This document shows positions 26,493-36,081 of a stretch of DNA of 64,000 nucleotides, piece by piece; within the stretch, counting starts at the first letter, position 1, and the number at the start of each line of letters is the position of its first letter. Source of the stretch: Halostagnicola larsenii XH-48 (GTDB lineage Archaea; Halobacteriota; Halobacteria; Halobacteriales; Natrialbaceae). The notes under the pieces are model-generated. The model saw only the letters and a program-made list of their open reading frames with translations, was not told the origin of the DNA and searched no databases. The stretch is taken from contig NZ_CP007055.1 in the NCBI RefSeq assembly GCF_000517625.1, positions 1,488,001 through 1,552,000 of the forward strand. The letters run 5' to 3'. Position numbers and translations under genes: made by a program.

Positions 26493-27044
26493 TTACCGCC
26501 GTGTCGAGTTAGGATCCGTCGCGACCGTTCTCGCTTCGCGAGATTCGTAGGCGTTGTATCCCGCCAACCCGGCGATGAGCAGTCCGGAGACGACAGTGCT
26601 CCAGAACGGTCCCGTCCCCATCTCGAGGAGCACCGGTGCGACGATCAACCAGATTCCGAGGATCGCGACGAGCGTCGCAATACCGGTACTGAGCGGGATA
26701 TCGTTCGAGAGTCGGTAGTAGTTGTATCCTCCAGCGAGGAAGACGACGCCACCGACGGCGATGTTGTTCCACAGCGAGGCCGTTCCAACGTCGTAGACGA
26801 GCACTGAGAGGGCGACCCAGATGCCGATTACGGCGACGACGCCGCTGACGAACGCGCTATTCCGCCGGCGCTCGGCGTTTGCGATTTGGGTCGACTCGTC
26901 CCGCGGATCGCCGTCGTCACCCCGGCCTGCATTGTTGACCCGCTCATCCGATTCGATCCGTTCGTCCGCGCCGATGTCCTCGTCTCCCGCCCGGTGGTCC
27001 GAACCGACGTTCGTCTCGTCGTCGCCGGGACTGGGATCGCTCAT
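26493..27044 (-). CDS. SPW-repeat membrane protein
   Basis: 183 residues. The first ~60 are a hydrophilic Asp/Glu-rich cytoplasmic tail. Four membrane spans follow as two similar repeats: each has a GIW-containing helix, then SLWNN or GPFWST, then a helix ending in GYN-Y. This is the SPW repeat architecture (PF03779), whose function is unknown. The ATG at 27044 is the only sensible start. No operon partner. Confidence 0.82.
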   Translation of the reverse strand: MSDPSPGDDETNVGSDHRAGDEDIGADERIESDERVNNAGRGDDGDPRDESTQIANAERRRNSAFVSGVVAVIGIWVALSVLVYDVGTASLWNNIAVGGVVFLAGGYNYYRLSNDIPLSTGIATLVAILGIWLIVAPVLLEMGTGPFWSTVVSGLLIAGLAGYNAYESREARTVATDPNSTRR

Positions 27045-27196
27045 GCGGAGACCGATTCGAGTTGGGACGCAAAAGCGTCCGTGACCGTTCCGCGCGCGTT
27101 CACCTTCCCGTCGGCGGTAACATCGTATTACCGCCTCGAATCACGATTCCTTCGTTTGTGTTGTTGACGCTTCTATCTCCGGCAGCCGAACGCGCA

Positions 27197-29596
27197 TCAC
27201 GTTTGTAGGGAAAACGAAAACGTCGATCCTTCGCCGGGTTCGGAGTCGACCCAGATGTTCCCGCCGTGGCGTTCGACGATTCGCTCGCAGATCGCGAGTC
27301 CGATCCCGGTACCGTCGTACTCCGCGCGGCTATGCAGGCGATCGAAGACGTCGAACACCCGATCGGTGTTCTCGGAGTCGATCCCGATCCCGTCGTCGCT
27401 GACCGAAACGATCACGTTCCCGCCGTGGTTCTCGCTCGAGACGTGGATGCGAGGGGGCTTCTCGCCGCTGTACTTGATCGCGTTACTGAGAAGGTTTTGC
27501 AGGACCTGTCGTAACTGGCTCGGGTCCCCGGTGACTCGCGGGAGGGGATCGGCGGTGATCTCCGCGTCCTGTTCTTCGACCTGGATTTGGAGACTGTCGC
27601 GAACGTCCTCGAGAATATCGTCCAGCTCGACCGACTCGAAGGTGTTACCGTGCGTCTCTACGCGGGAGTAGGTGAGCAACGCATCGATCATCTCCCGCAT
27701 GCGTTCTGCGCCGCCGACGGCGAACTCGAGGAACTCCTGTCCGGTGTCGTCGAGTTCGTCACCGTACCGACGGTCGATGAGTTCGAGGTAACTCGAGACC
27801 ATCCTGAGCGGTTCCTGCAAATCGTGAGAGGCCGCATACGCGAACTGTTCCAGCCGCTCGTTCGACTCTTTGAGGTCTTCTTTCCGCCGTTTCTGTTCGA
27901 GTTCGTATTTGACCCACTGCCCCATCAGGTGGTGGAACGTTCGTTCTGCCGGCGAAAACTCCCGCGAGCGTTCCTCGGCGGAGACGAAAAAGAACGTTCG
28001 GTCCTGACACTCCTCGAGTTCGATCCGCGTGCCGAGGTAGGATTCGATTCCGTACTCGCCGTAGGCGTCGGTGTCTTCGAACCCGTCGCCGACTGGATCG
28101 GTAACGCTCACCGTTTCTTTTCCGCTCGAGATCGCCTGACAGTACGCCTCCGAAAGCGGAACCGTGCGGTCAGGAAGGAACTTGGTGTCGGATTCGCTCG
28201 CGAGTTCGATATCCAGCGAGTCGTTCGATTCGTCGATCCGGGCGATACAGCCGACTTCGAGGTCGAAGCGCTCGCACCCGAGTTCGAAAATCGCGTCGAG
28301 TTTCTCCTCGAACGTTCGATCGGTGTCCGCTGCGATTTCGTATAACGTTCGCTGGTGGCGTTCGCGTTCTTCTTGCTCCAGTTCGTATTTGACCCACTGG
28401 CCCATCAGTTGATGGAACGCGCGTTCATCGTCACTGAACCCCTCCGAGCTGGCGTCGCCGGAAACGAAAAAGAACGTCCGGTCGGTCGCGGTTTCGAACG
28501 CGAGGTGAGTTCCGAGGTACGTTGATAGGCCACACTCCTGATATGCCGCGGTGTCGCCGTAGTCGGCTAGCGGTGGATCAGTGACGGTTGCAACCCCGGG
28601 TTCGTCGATCACCGCGGGACAGAACGTCTCCGAAAGCGGGAGCTCGAGACCCGGTTCGAACGTATCGTCGGGAGCGTTCGTGTACTCGAGTTCGAACGAG
28701 TTCGTGTCCGGATCGACGCGAGCTAATCCGCCGAACTCGAGGTCGAACCGCTCGCACCCGAGTTCGAACAGCGACTGTAGCTTCTCCTCGAAGCACTGGG
28801 TCCCGTCCGCCATAATCTCGTTTTGTTCTTGCAGGGACTGGCGGCGCTCTTTCAATTCGTTTTTGGTCGTCGACCGGTCGTAGAGCGTATCTATCATCCG
28901 ATCGACGGTGTTTCCTGGGGTTTCCGGGCCGAAGAAGTCCTCGGGTGGCGTGTAGTAGAAATTCTGGCAGATCGTCTGCTGCTGGACGACGTATGGATGA
29001 GTCTCGATGACATCCTGAATCAGTTCCGCCGGAAGCTGCTGGCGGTCGTACTGACAGAGCGTGATGATGTCTTCGCGGGGAATCAGCTCATTGAGTCTGG
29101 TTTCGTACTCGATGAGGTCCTCGAGGCAGACGGCAGTTTCGAGCACCCACGTCATCTCGCCGGTCACTCGAAAGCCGGTGTACGCATCGGCGGCCTCGTC
29201 TATTTCCTTCGAGAGGAGCGACAGCATCTCGTCGGGGTCGAAGTCGCCGTTTCGGAGGTACGAATTCTCGACTGTATCGATCGTCAACGCGCCGGACTCG
29301 AGGGCTGCTTCCGTGTCGATTCCTGCACGTTCCATCACCGATTTGATCTCCGCCCTGTCGTGTTCGTCCGCGATGTACAGACACCGCTCGCCCCGTTCGA
29401 GCCCCTGTCGAACGAACGGGATTGCCGTTTGAAGCTGTTCGTCCCTCGAGTCGTAGACGAGCGCGAGGTGATCGTTCGACTCGTGATGTCTCGAGGATTC
29501 GACCGGGCCTCGAAAGTCGGGGCTCGCCTGAAGGGATTCGACGCCACGATGGGCTCCCGACTCGTCCGTCTTCGTGTTGTGTTTGGTTTTGCTCAT
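27197..29596 (-). CDS. Sensor histidine kinase with MEDS domain and tandem GAF domains
   Basis: 799-residue soluble signalling kinase. Residues ~40-210 form a MEDS/DcmR-like sensory domain (HLALVYDSRDEQL...FVRQGLERGE). Residues ~268-408 and ~428-568 are two GAF-type modules, almost copies of each other. The HisKA domain carries the phospho-acceptor SHDLQEPLR (His near 591), followed by a HATPase domain with N-box NLLSNAIKYS, G1 DDGIGID and G2 GTGIGLAI. No membrane span and no receiver domain. No response regulator lies nearby, so it is an orphan kinase. GTG at 29602 is possible, but the ATG at 29596 (MSKTKH) is preferred. Confidence 0.9.
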   Translation of the reverse strand: MSKTKHNTKTDESGAHRGVESLQASPDFRGPVESSRHHESNDHLALVYDSRDEQLQTAIPFVRQGLERGERCLYIADEHDRAEIKSVMERAGIDTEAALESGALTIDTVENSYLRNGDFDPDEMLSLLSKEIDEAADAYTGFRVTGEMTWVLETAVCLEDLIEYETRLNELIPREDIITLCQYDRQQLPAELIQDVIETHPYVVQQQTICQNFYYTPPEDFFGPETPGNTVDRMIDTLYDRSTTKNELKERRQSLQEQNEIMADGTQCFEEKLQSLFELGCERFDLEFGGLARVDPDTNSFELEYTNAPDDTFEPGLELPLSETFCPAVIDEPGVATVTDPPLADYGDTAAYQECGLSTYLGTHLAFETATDRTFFFVSGDASSEGFSDDERAFHQLMGQWVKYELEQEERERHQRTLYEIAADTDRTFEEKLDAIFELGCERFDLEVGCIARIDESNDSLDIELASESDTKFLPDRTVPLSEAYCQAISSGKETVSVTDPVGDGFEDTDAYGEYGIESYLGTRIELEECQDRTFFFVSAEERSREFSPAERTFHHLMGQWVKYELEQKRRKEDLKESNERLEQFAYAASHDLQEPLRMVSSYLELIDRRYGDELDDTGQEFLEFAVGGAERMREMIDALLTYSRVETHGNTFESVELDDILEDVRDSLQIQVEEQDAEITADPLPRVTGDPSQLRQVLQNLLSNAIKYSGEKPPRIHVSSENHGGNVIVSVSDDGIGIDSENTDRVFDVFDRLHSRAEYDGTGIGLAICERIVERHGGNIWVDSEPGEGSTFSFSLQT

Positions 29597-29909
29597 GATC
29601 ACTATTGTGTCCAGCCTCGGGGGACCACCGGATGCGTATCGGATGGGTACAACGAGATCGGCGAGAGCGACGAGACGGCGGGTAGCAGCGAGTCAGCAGC
29701 GGTCAGTAATTCAGTCCGGTCTCCCGGAGGGGAGATTGTATACTACGAAATCAATGGACGAACACCTAAAAGTCCGGGGGTGGGTTTGCCACCAGTTATG
29801 CCTGTTGGCACGCACAGGGCGTGCCGAGACGTTTCGCGTCCGAGAAGGCCCCCAGATTCGGTGGCATCGTTCAAGAACGCATAAATCCCTGCCGCGGTTG
29901 GGTCCACCT
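29597..29909. other. Intergenic region upstream of tyrS with hairpins
   Basis: No gene. It contains a CTAAAAG box at 29766-29772 and two short hairpins after it: GGTGG/CCACC at 29779-29793 and GGCACGC/GCGTGCC at 29807-29825. The tyrS TATA-like box at 29879-29888 lies at the right end. The left end must hold the kinase promoter, but no clear TATA box is seen there. Confidence 0.5.
29879..29888 (+). promoter_or_regulatory. TATA-like box of tyrS
   Basis: GCATAAATCC, 22-31 bases before the tyrS ATG; supports the short form of TyrRS and a leaderless mRNA. Confidence 0.55.
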
Positions 29910-30890
29910 ATGGACGCGTACGAGCGGATTATGCGAAACGCTGAGGAGGTCGTCACCGACGAGGAGGTCAGGGAACTCGCCGCCGATCCGGCGGGCAAGC
30001 GCGCTTACGTCGGCTACGAGCCCTCGGGGGTTCTTCATCTCGGACACCTGTTGACCGCGAACAAACTGATCGATCTGCAGGAAGCCGGCCTCGAGGTCGT
30101 CGTCTTGCTCGCGGACGTCCACGCCTACCTCAACGGAAAAGGCACGTTCGAGGAGATCCGCGAGACCGCAGAACAGATGAAAGCCCAGTTCATCGCCTAC
30201 GGCATCGACGAGGACTCGGCGGAGTTCGTCTACGGCTCGGAGTTCCAACTCGAGAAGGAGTACACGCTCGATCTGCACGCCCTCGAACTCGAGACGACGC
30301 TGAACCGCGCCCAGCGCGCGATGGCCGAAATTCAGGGCGGCGAGACGGCGAAGGTGAGCCACGTCGTCTACCCGCTGATGCAGACGCTCGACATCGAGTA
30401 CCTCGATCTGGACCTCGCCGTAGGCGGGATCGATCAGCGAAAAGTCCACATGCTCGCCCGCGAGGAGTTGCCCGAACTGGGCTACGAGGTACGGCCAGCA
30501 CTGCACACGCCCATCGTCGCCGACCTCACGACCGGCGAGGGGAAGATGTCCTCGAGCGAGGGCGTCACCATCTCGATGGAGGACTCGACCGACGAACTCG
30601 AGGAGAAGGTCAACTCCGCGTTCTGTCCGCCGACGGCCGATCCCGAGGGCGACCTCGAGAACCCCGTCCTCGAACTGTTCGAGTACCACGTCTTCCCGCG
30701 CTTTAGCGAAATCGTCGTCGAGCGTCCCGACGAGTACGGCGGGAACGTTACCTACGAACAGTACGAGTCGCTCGAGGCGGACCTCGAGTCCGGCGAACTC
30801 CACCCCGCGGACGCCAAGGGAACCCTCGCGAGCTACCTCGACGAACTGATCGCACCGGGCCGCGAGAAGCTTCGAGAGATCCGGTCCTGA
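29910..30890 (+). CDS. tyrS: Tyrosine--tRNA ligase
   Basis: Class I synthetase, 326 residues, the short archaeal/eukaryotic TyrRS type. HIGH-like PSGVLHLGHLLT (~37-48) and KMSSSEG (~211-217) signatures are clear, with YVGYEPSG, VVVLLADVHAYLNGKG and VGGIDQRKVHMLARE in between. The start at 29910 (MDAYERIM) is set by family length and the TATA-like box at 29879; an open frame from 29574 is not coding upstream of it. Confidence 0.97.
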   Translation: MDAYERIMRNAEEVVTDEEVRELAADPAGKRAYVGYEPSGVLHLGHLLTANKLIDLQEAGLEVVVLLADVHAYLNGKGTFEEIRETAEQMKAQFIAYGIDEDSAEFVYGSEFQLEKEYTLDLHALELETTLNRAQRAMAEIQGGETAKVSHVVYPLMQTLDIEYLDLDLAVGGIDQRKVHMLAREELPELGYEVRPALHTPIVADLTTGEGKMSSSEGVTISMEDSTDELEEKVNSAFCPPTADPEGDLENPVLELFEYHVFPRFSEIVVERPDEYGGNVTYEQYESLEADLESGELHPADAKGTLASYLDELIAPGREKLREIRS

Positions 30891-31335
30891 GGGGTTCTCG
30901 AGCGAGGTAAGGGCCAAAATTTTCAGCGGAATAATACCGAATCGCACGGACTCCAGAACGACAGAACCACCTGCGGTGGCGCGCGCTGAATCGCGCTGAG
31001 TGAGGCGAAGCGCGATTCGGTGATGTGCGAGGTCTTCGGTCACTTCGTGACCGAACGGCTTGGAAGTCGCGAAGCGTCTTCCAGTGGATGAACGAACGAA
31101 TCCGTGAATGAGTGAATCGGCTGGGGAGGACGTGGAAATCACTGTTGCCAGCGTGAGTTAGGTACTGGTAGCATGAGTCGAGTGCTATCTGTATACCCGG
31201 TAGTAGCAGCGTACGTCGGGTAGCCGAAAGCCACCGCATTCTTCGCAAACCTAGTCACCTCCATCGATCCTTCTCTCGAGACCGAAAAAGAAGCGGCTTC
31301 GTCGCATTCAAGAGCCAGCCACGCAAGCACCCGGC
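30891..31335. other. Intergenic region with three consecutive hairpins
   Basis: 445 bases without a convincing gene. Three inverted repeats follow each other between 30988 and 31083 (see that entry). The right part (31140-31260) is unique sequence with stops in all frames; no promoter for the following gene is clear. Confidence 0.6.
30988..31083. repeat. Array of three inverted repeats
   Basis: Stem 1: GAATCGCGCT (30988-30997) with AGCGCGATTC (31009-31018). Stem 2: TTCGGTCAC (31035-31043) with GTGACCGAA (31047-31055). Stem 3: TGGAAG (31061-31066) with CTTCCA (31078-31083), plus an inner CGC/GCG around a GAA loop. It could be a multi-hairpin RNA, a terminator cluster after tyrS or a small repetitive element. 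Confidence 0.75.
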
Positions 31336-32511
31336 ATGGAAAAACTCGAGCGACTCGAGGACTATCTCGAGGATCGCGACCTCGACTCGATCTGGTTCGC
31401 GCGTCCGAACTCCTTCGCCTGGCTCACTGGCGGTTCGAACGTCATCGACCGATCGGCCGACGCCGGGGTCGCGGCGATCGGCTACGACGGCGACGAACTG
31501 ACGCTGCTCGCCGACAACATCGAAGCCGACCGCATCCTCGCCGAGGAGTGTCCCGATCTCGAACACACACCCGAAATCGAGCGGTTCCCGTGGTACGAAA
31601 CGGACCTCGAGGACGCGCTCGCGGAGTACGCCGGCGAAAATGCCGCGGCGGATATCGACATCCCGTGGTTCGAACGCGTCGACTCGAGCGCGCTCCGCCA
31701 ACCCCTGACCGAGCAGGACCGCCAGCGGTACCGCGACCTCGGCGCGGAAACCGCCGCCGCCGTCGAATCGGTGTGTCACGAACTGCGAAGCGAGGACACC
31801 GAACACGAGGTCGCCTCGGCGCTGCGAGTCGCGCTCTCGGCTCGAGAGATCGAAGCCCCGGTGTTGCTCGTCGGTGGCTCCGAACGCGCCCCGACGTATC
31901 GTCACTACACGCCGAAACGCGAGCAGCTGGGCGAGTACGCGCTCGTTTCGGTGACCGCCGAGCGAGACAGGCTACACGCGAGTTGTACCCGAACCGTCGC
32001 GTTCGATCCGCCCGAGTGGCTCGAGCAGCGCCACGAGGCCGCAACCCGCGTCGAGACCACGGCACTCGCGGCCACGCAAGAATACGCGAACTCGAGCGTG
32101 AACACGACGATGTCGAGCGCGAAACCGGGCGAAACAGGCTCGAACGAATCTGGCTCGAGCGAGACGAGAAACACAGCCGGCACGGCGGGCGACGTGTTCG
32201 CCGAAATCGAGCACGCCTACGACGCGGTCGGCTGGGAGGGCGAGTGGCAGAATCACCACCAGGGCGGTGCGGCCGGGTTCGCGGGCCGCGAATGGATCGC
32301 CACACCGGGCCACGAGGCGACCGTCCGGACGCCGATGGCCTACGCCTGGAACCCGACGGTCCAGGGTGCTAAAAGCGAGGGGACCGTTCTCGTCACCGAC
32401 GACGAGTTCGAACCGCTGACGACCACCGGGCAGTGGCCGACGGTGACCGCTCGAGCGGTCGACAGCGACCTCGAACTCGAGCGACCGGGCATTCTCGGCA
32501 TTCACGACTGA
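31336..32511 (+). CDS. M24-family protein with apparently lost metal site
   Basis: 391 residues with the Xaa-Pro dipeptidase (creatinase N-terminal + pita-bread) layout: LEDYLEDRDLDSIWFARPNSFAWLTGGSNV at the start and the second domain from ~115. The positions where M24 peptidases place two Asp, a His and two Glu look changed: the usual D-x-TRT region reads RLHASCTRT, and the GHGIG/H region reads NHHQGGAAGFAGREW. It is therefore probably not a normal metallopeptidase. A low-complexity Ser/Asn/Glu insert (~255-285) interrupts the core. Function unknown. Confidence 0.75.
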   Translation: MEKLERLEDYLEDRDLDSIWFARPNSFAWLTGGSNVIDRSADAGVAAIGYDGDELTLLADNIEADRILAEECPDLEHTPEIERFPWYETDLEDALAEYAGENAAADIDIPWFERVDSSALRQPLTEQDRQRYRDLGAETAAAVESVCHELRSEDTEHEVASALRVALSAREIEAPVLLVGGSERAPTYRHYTPKREQLGEYALVSVTAERDRLHASCTRTVAFDPPEWLEQRHEAATRVETTALAATQEYANSSVNTTMSSAKPGETGSNESGSSETRNTAGTAGDVFAEIEHAYDAVGWEGEWQNHHQGGAAGFAGREWIATPGHEATVRTPMAYAWNPTVQGAKSEGTVLVTDDEFEPLTTTGQWPTVTARAVDSDLELERPGILGIHD

Positions 32512-32622
32512 GAGTCGGCGACCGATTGCTGACGCCGACACCGCTGCACAGCGATCGACGCGACGAAAAGAGCCTCGAGTCGTGTTTTCGCTCGAGTCCG
32601 CTCAGCTAGTCGAACCGAGTCC

Positions 32623-33267
32623 CTAGTTCGAACTCGAGCCCGACGACGAATCGTCGTCTTCGGACGGCTCATCGGATTCAGACCCGTCGACGGATCCTGT
32701 CTCCTCGTCGGATACCTCTCCAGTGGTGGATTCCGCCTCACTGTCGGCATCCGATTCGTCCTCAGGCGTCTCGTCGTCGACCGTGATCGTGACCGGGTCG
32801 GTGTCCTCGCCGTTCTCGAGTTCCGTCGTCCCGTCTCGATCGAGGAGTCGGTCGAGCGTGAAGATGGTGTTCAGTTCCTGCTGAACCTGATCGACGACGC
32901 CGCCGACGAGCTCGCTCGGCTGAATCGCCGTGTACTCGTAGGGGTTGTTTCCCGCACCTTCGCTGGCGCGTTTTTCCCGGATGACCCGATCCTCTTCGTG
33001 CAGTTCCGCGAGCGCTTCGCGGACGGTGCTCGGATAGAGGCCGGTCCCCTTCGCGACCTCTTCTGACGTGCTCCCCGCGTTGGCCAGCAGGTAGACGTAT
33101 ATCTTCGCTCGCGTTTCCGTGTCGAGGATCCACGAGAGGAGATCGACGATCCGCTGGTCGACCTCGTCGGCCGCCGTCTCGCGCGTTCGGTCGCCAGACC
33201 CGTCGGATCCGTCGTTCCGATCGTCCGGATCGTCCGGCTGGTGGCCGTCGATCTCATCCGAAGCCAT
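32623..33267 (-). CDS. Winged-helix transcription regulator with acidic tail
   Basis: 214 residues. After ~35 acidic residues, IVDLLSWILDTETRAKIYVYLLANAGSTSEEVAKGTGLYPSTVREALAELHEEDRVIRE gives a TrmB/MarR-like winged helix (~40-105). The last ~75 residues are a disordered Asp/Glu/Ser/Thr tail. The ATG at 33267 is preceded by two AT-rich TATA-like strings (CCTTTAATTC and AGATTTAAC); a longer frame to 33456 is not protein-like. It is followed by no partner gene; target unknown. Confidence 0.82.
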   Translation of the reverse strand: MASDEIDGHQPDDPDDRNDGSDGSGDRTRETAADEVDQRIVDLLSWILDTETRAKIYVYLLANAGSTSEEVAKGTGLYPSTVREALAELHEEDRVIREKRASEGAGNNPYEYTAIQPSELVGGVVDQVQQELNTIFTLDRLLDRDGTTELENGEDTDPVTITVDDETPEDESDADSEAESTTGEVSDEETGSVDGSESDEPSEDDDSSSGSSSN

Positions 33268-33361
33268 GTTCTTTCTTCCCGAATTAAAGGTGTCCGTACT
33301 GTTAAATCTTTGCTGACGGCCGCCTGCGTGGCGAACGCCCGCCGTCTCCGTCTCGGTCCCG

Positions 33362-34444
33362 CTACTCGGTCTCGAGGAACAACGAGTCACAGAGGGCGTC
33401 GTCACCCCGGGTCTGACGTAGTCGTCGCTGGGATTCGGCTCCGCTCGAGGCCTCATACACGGCTTTGATCCCGTCGATTCCGAGCCGTTCGCACTCGCGG
33501 TCGACGACCTCGCCTAACTCGAGTGTGCCCTCGAGGTCGCGGTCGATGAACGCCGCGTCGTGGCCGTGGCGGATCGCCCGCCACTTGTTCTCGTCTAAGA
33601 GTTCGCGTCGGTGTCTCCGACCCGGCGTTCCGTCCTCGTACTCCTCGGCGAGCGCTTCGACGAGCGCGTGGGCGTACTCGACGAACGCGAGGACAATGTT
33701 CGGATCGGCCTGCCCGTCGGGCGTTCGAATCTCGACGGTGCCGTGTTCGGTGTGCGGACGCACGTCGTACCACAGTTCGCCCCTGTCCCGAATCGACTCC
33801 GTCTCGAGCATCCGGCGCTCGAACGTGTCGAAGGCCTCGTAGTCCTCGAAGTACGTCGGCATCCCCGTGTTCGGCAGCGCTTCGAAAATCTTCGCCCGCG
33901 CCGACTCGAGCCCCGTGTCGAACCCGCACCAGTACGGCGAGTTCGCAGAGAGCGCGAGCATGATCGGGACGTACCACCGGAGTTCGTTGGCGATCCAGAC
34001 CGCCTTGTCGGCGTCGTCGACGCCGACGTGGACGTGGACGCCCGCCGTCGTGTTCCGGTGCTGTGGATACTGAATTCGGTCGAGCTGGGACTGGTACCGG
34101 GGCTTTTCGGCGTGTTCGAGTTCGCGCCACTTCGCGAGCGGGTGCAGCCCCGCGGCGGCGATCCGGTAGCCGTGGGCCTCGGCGTGCTCGACCAGCGCCC
34201 GTCGAATTTCGAGAAGCGCATCTCGAGCGTCTTCGGGGCGTTCGATCAGCGGCGTCTGGGTCTCGATGACGAACTTGAACAGTTCGTGATCGAGTCGCCC
34301 CTCGAGAATCTCGGGCGGGTCGTGTTCGTAGACGAGTTCGTCCGTCCCGCTCGTGGGCCGTCCGTCGCCGTCGACGACGAAACACTCCTCTTCGATGCCC
34401 AGTGTGCCCATCCGTGTGAACGATTCCGACGACCCGCGTTCCAT
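33362..34444 (-). CDS. gshA: Glutamate--cysteine ligase (GshA, haloarchaeal type)
   Basis: ATP-dependent enzyme that makes gamma-glutamylcysteine, the main low-molecular-weight thiol of haloarchaea. 360 residues of the GCS2 / YbdK-like family. Visible segments are [11 protein letters not shown] (~14-24), [52 protein letters not shown] and [20 protein letters not shown]. An in-frame ATG 11 codons later (MGTLGIEEE) is an alternative start. Longer frames upstream to 34624 are rejected. Biochemically the role was shown in Haloferax volcanii; assignment here is by family. Confidence 0.88.
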   Translation of the reverse strand: MERGSSESFTRMGTLGIEEECFVVDGDGRPTSGTDELVYEHDPPEILEGRLDHELFKFVIETQTPLIERPEDARDALLEIRRALVEHAEAHGYRIAAAGLHPLAKWRELEHAEKPRYQSQLDRIQYPQHRNTTAGVHVHVGVDDADKAVWIANELRWYVPIMLALSANSPYWCGFDTGLESARAKIFEALPNTGMPTYFEDYEAFDTFERRMLETESIRDRGELWYDVRPHTEHGTVEIRTPDGQADPNIVLAFVEYAHALVEALAEEYEDGTPGRRHRRELLDENKWRAIRHGHDAAFIDRDLEGTLELGEVVDRECERLGIDGIKAVYEASSGAESQRRLRQTRGDDALCDSLFLETE

Positions 34445-34538
34445 CGTCCGTGGCTTTCGTGCGCGGCGGTAAATACGGTTTGGACTCGGACGGATCGGCC
34501 GACGCGAGGAAACGGTCGACGGCCCTCCAGCACTTCCC

Positions 34539-35180
34539 TCACTTCGGCCGTGCGACGATTGCGAGGTGATCGGTATGGTAGTCGTCCAACCGCTGGGTCT
34601 CGAGGATCTCGTATCCGTCATCACCCGTCGTCAGTTCGTCGCGGGCATCCGCGAAGACGGCTTCGGGATCGCGCGTTACGTCTTCGCTTCGTGCCTTGAT
34701 GGCGAGCAACAGGCGGCCATCCTCGGCCAGAAACCGGCGGTTCTCAAGTGCGACGCGTGCCTGCCCGCGCGTCGCGACGTCCTGGACGATCGCGTCGACG
34801 CCGGATTCCACGACGTGTGCGTACGTATCCGGCTTGCGGGCGTCTTTCAACAGCGGAAACAGGCGCGGTCGCGACTCGGCGGCAGAAAGGAGCGCTCGTG
34901 CCGGCCGGGGCGCGAACTCCACCGCGTAGGTCGGCCCGGCGAAGTCGGCGACGTGGCTCACGGTCGTTCCGCTGGCCGCGCCGAGGTACAACACTGTCTC
35001 CCCGCCCTCGAGTCCGTGGTCCATTCCGAGTTCGAACATCGCGCCGAGTTTCGACCGATGGGGGTCCCACGCACGCCAACCGTCTTCGGTCGGCTCGCCG
35101 TAGACCGGCTCTCCTCGGGTGGCGAGTCGCTCCTCGCCGTCGATTTGTCGTCGCTGTATGCCGTCGAGGAGCTTACTCAT
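34539..35180 (-). CDS. flpA: Fibrillarin-like rRNA/tRNA 2'-O-methyltransferase
   Basis: Catalytic subunit of the box C/D RNP, which methylates ribose 2'-OH positions guided by sRNAs. 213 residues. Typical segments are [22 protein letters not shown], the SAM site [16 protein letters not shown] (~67-82), [12 protein letters not shown]-like [20 protein letters not shown] and DAIVQDVA, and a conserved Lys in LAIKARSED. Its ATG overlaps the end of the Nop5 gene by eight bases, so both core subunits come from one transcript. Confidence 0.96.
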   Translation of the reverse strand: MSKLLDGIQRRQIDGEERLATRGEPVYGEPTEDGWRAWDPHRSKLGAMFELGMDHGLEGGETVLYLGAASGTTVSHVADFAGPTYAVEFAPRPARALLSAAESRPRLFPLLKDARKPDTYAHVVESGVDAIVQDVATRGQARVALENRRFLAEDGRLLLAIKARSEDVTRDPEAVFADARDELTTGDDGYEILETQRLDDYHTDHLAIVARPK

Positions 35181-36081
35181 CCGTCTCCCCTCCGTTTGCA
35201 TTCTCGACTGCACCACTATTGTCGTTGCCGCCGTCGTACTCGTCGCCCGTGCGAGCCCGAATCGTCTCGAGTCGCTCGGTCAGTTCGGCCTCGAGATCGG
35301 GGCGGTACTCACCCGAGTAGTGATCGACGCGCGCGGCGATCGAGAGCTTCCCGGCGAGCGCCCGTGCGGCAGAACCGCGATTTTCCATCGGCGTTCCGCG
35401 AACGCCGTCGTGCGTGTAGATGATCCCGTGTTTCGGCGACGGGGCGTGCCCGCGGAGGTGGGCGAACAGGGCGTCTTCGGCCCCGAGCACCTGGACGGTG
35501 CCGCTCGGTTTCTTCGCCAGCGACTCGAGGCCGCCGGCCAGCGAGACGAGTCTCGCCCCGAGTACCGGACCGGCCAGCGCGGCCAGGTTCGGCGCGACGG
35601 TCGGCATCGTCTGCTCGATGTAGGCCCGCAGCCCGTCTGCTTCTTCCTCGAGGGCGACCACCTGCTCGGCCAGCGAGACGACGGCCGTTGTCCCCGGCTC
35701 CGGTTCCGTGGTCGCAAGGTCTCGCGCGTATTCGATTCCCGTTCCGGCGTCGGGATCGAGCGTGCCGCCCCACTCCGCGACCCGCTCTGCGAGTTCGTTC
35801 GCGGTCCGCTGGCAGTCGTCCATCGCGCGAATCGCGTGGATCAACTGGCTGTCGTCGGCCCGCTCGCGTTCGGTGACGGCCGCTCGAGTCGCGGCCATCG
35901 TCGTCCGGTGCAGGCGGTCGTAGTAGGCGTCCTCGTCGTCGACGACCCCCTCGTCGACGGCCCGCTCGGGCCAGGAATCCGGTTCGTCAGCGCGTCCGTC
36001 GCGTACCGCGTCGACGAGCGCGTCGTCGTCTGCGTCGGGGTCGGCCGCGAGCGTGGCGAACCACCCCGCTGTTTGGGTCAT
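35173..36081 (-). CDS. Nop5 (Nop56/58-type) box C/D RNP protein
   Basis: 302-residue scaffold that binds L7Ae-bound sRNA and recruits fibrillarin. A ~100-residue N-terminal domain is followed by a coiled coil (~100-150) and the NOP domain with APNLAALAGPVLGARLVSLAGGLESLAKKPSGTVQVLGAEDALFAHL and PKHGIIYTHD. Compared with other archaeal Nop5 it lacks the long basic tail and ends in a Gly/Asn/Glu-rich stretch. It precedes and overlaps the fibrillarin gene. Confidence 0.95.
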   Translation of the reverse strand: MTQTAGWFATLAADPDADDDALVDAVRDGRADEPDSWPERAVDEGVVDDEDAYYDRLHRTTMAATRAAVTERERADDSQLIHAIRAMDDCQRTANELAERVAEWGGTLDPDAGTGIEYARDLATTEPEPGTTAVVSLAEQVVALEEEADGLRAYIEQTMPTVAPNLAALAGPVLGARLVSLAGGLESLAKKPSGTVQVLGAEDALFAHLRGHAPSPKHGIIYTHDGVRGTPMENRGSAARALAGKLSIAARVDHYSGEYRPDLEAELTERLETIRARTGDEYDGGNDNSGAVENANGGETDE

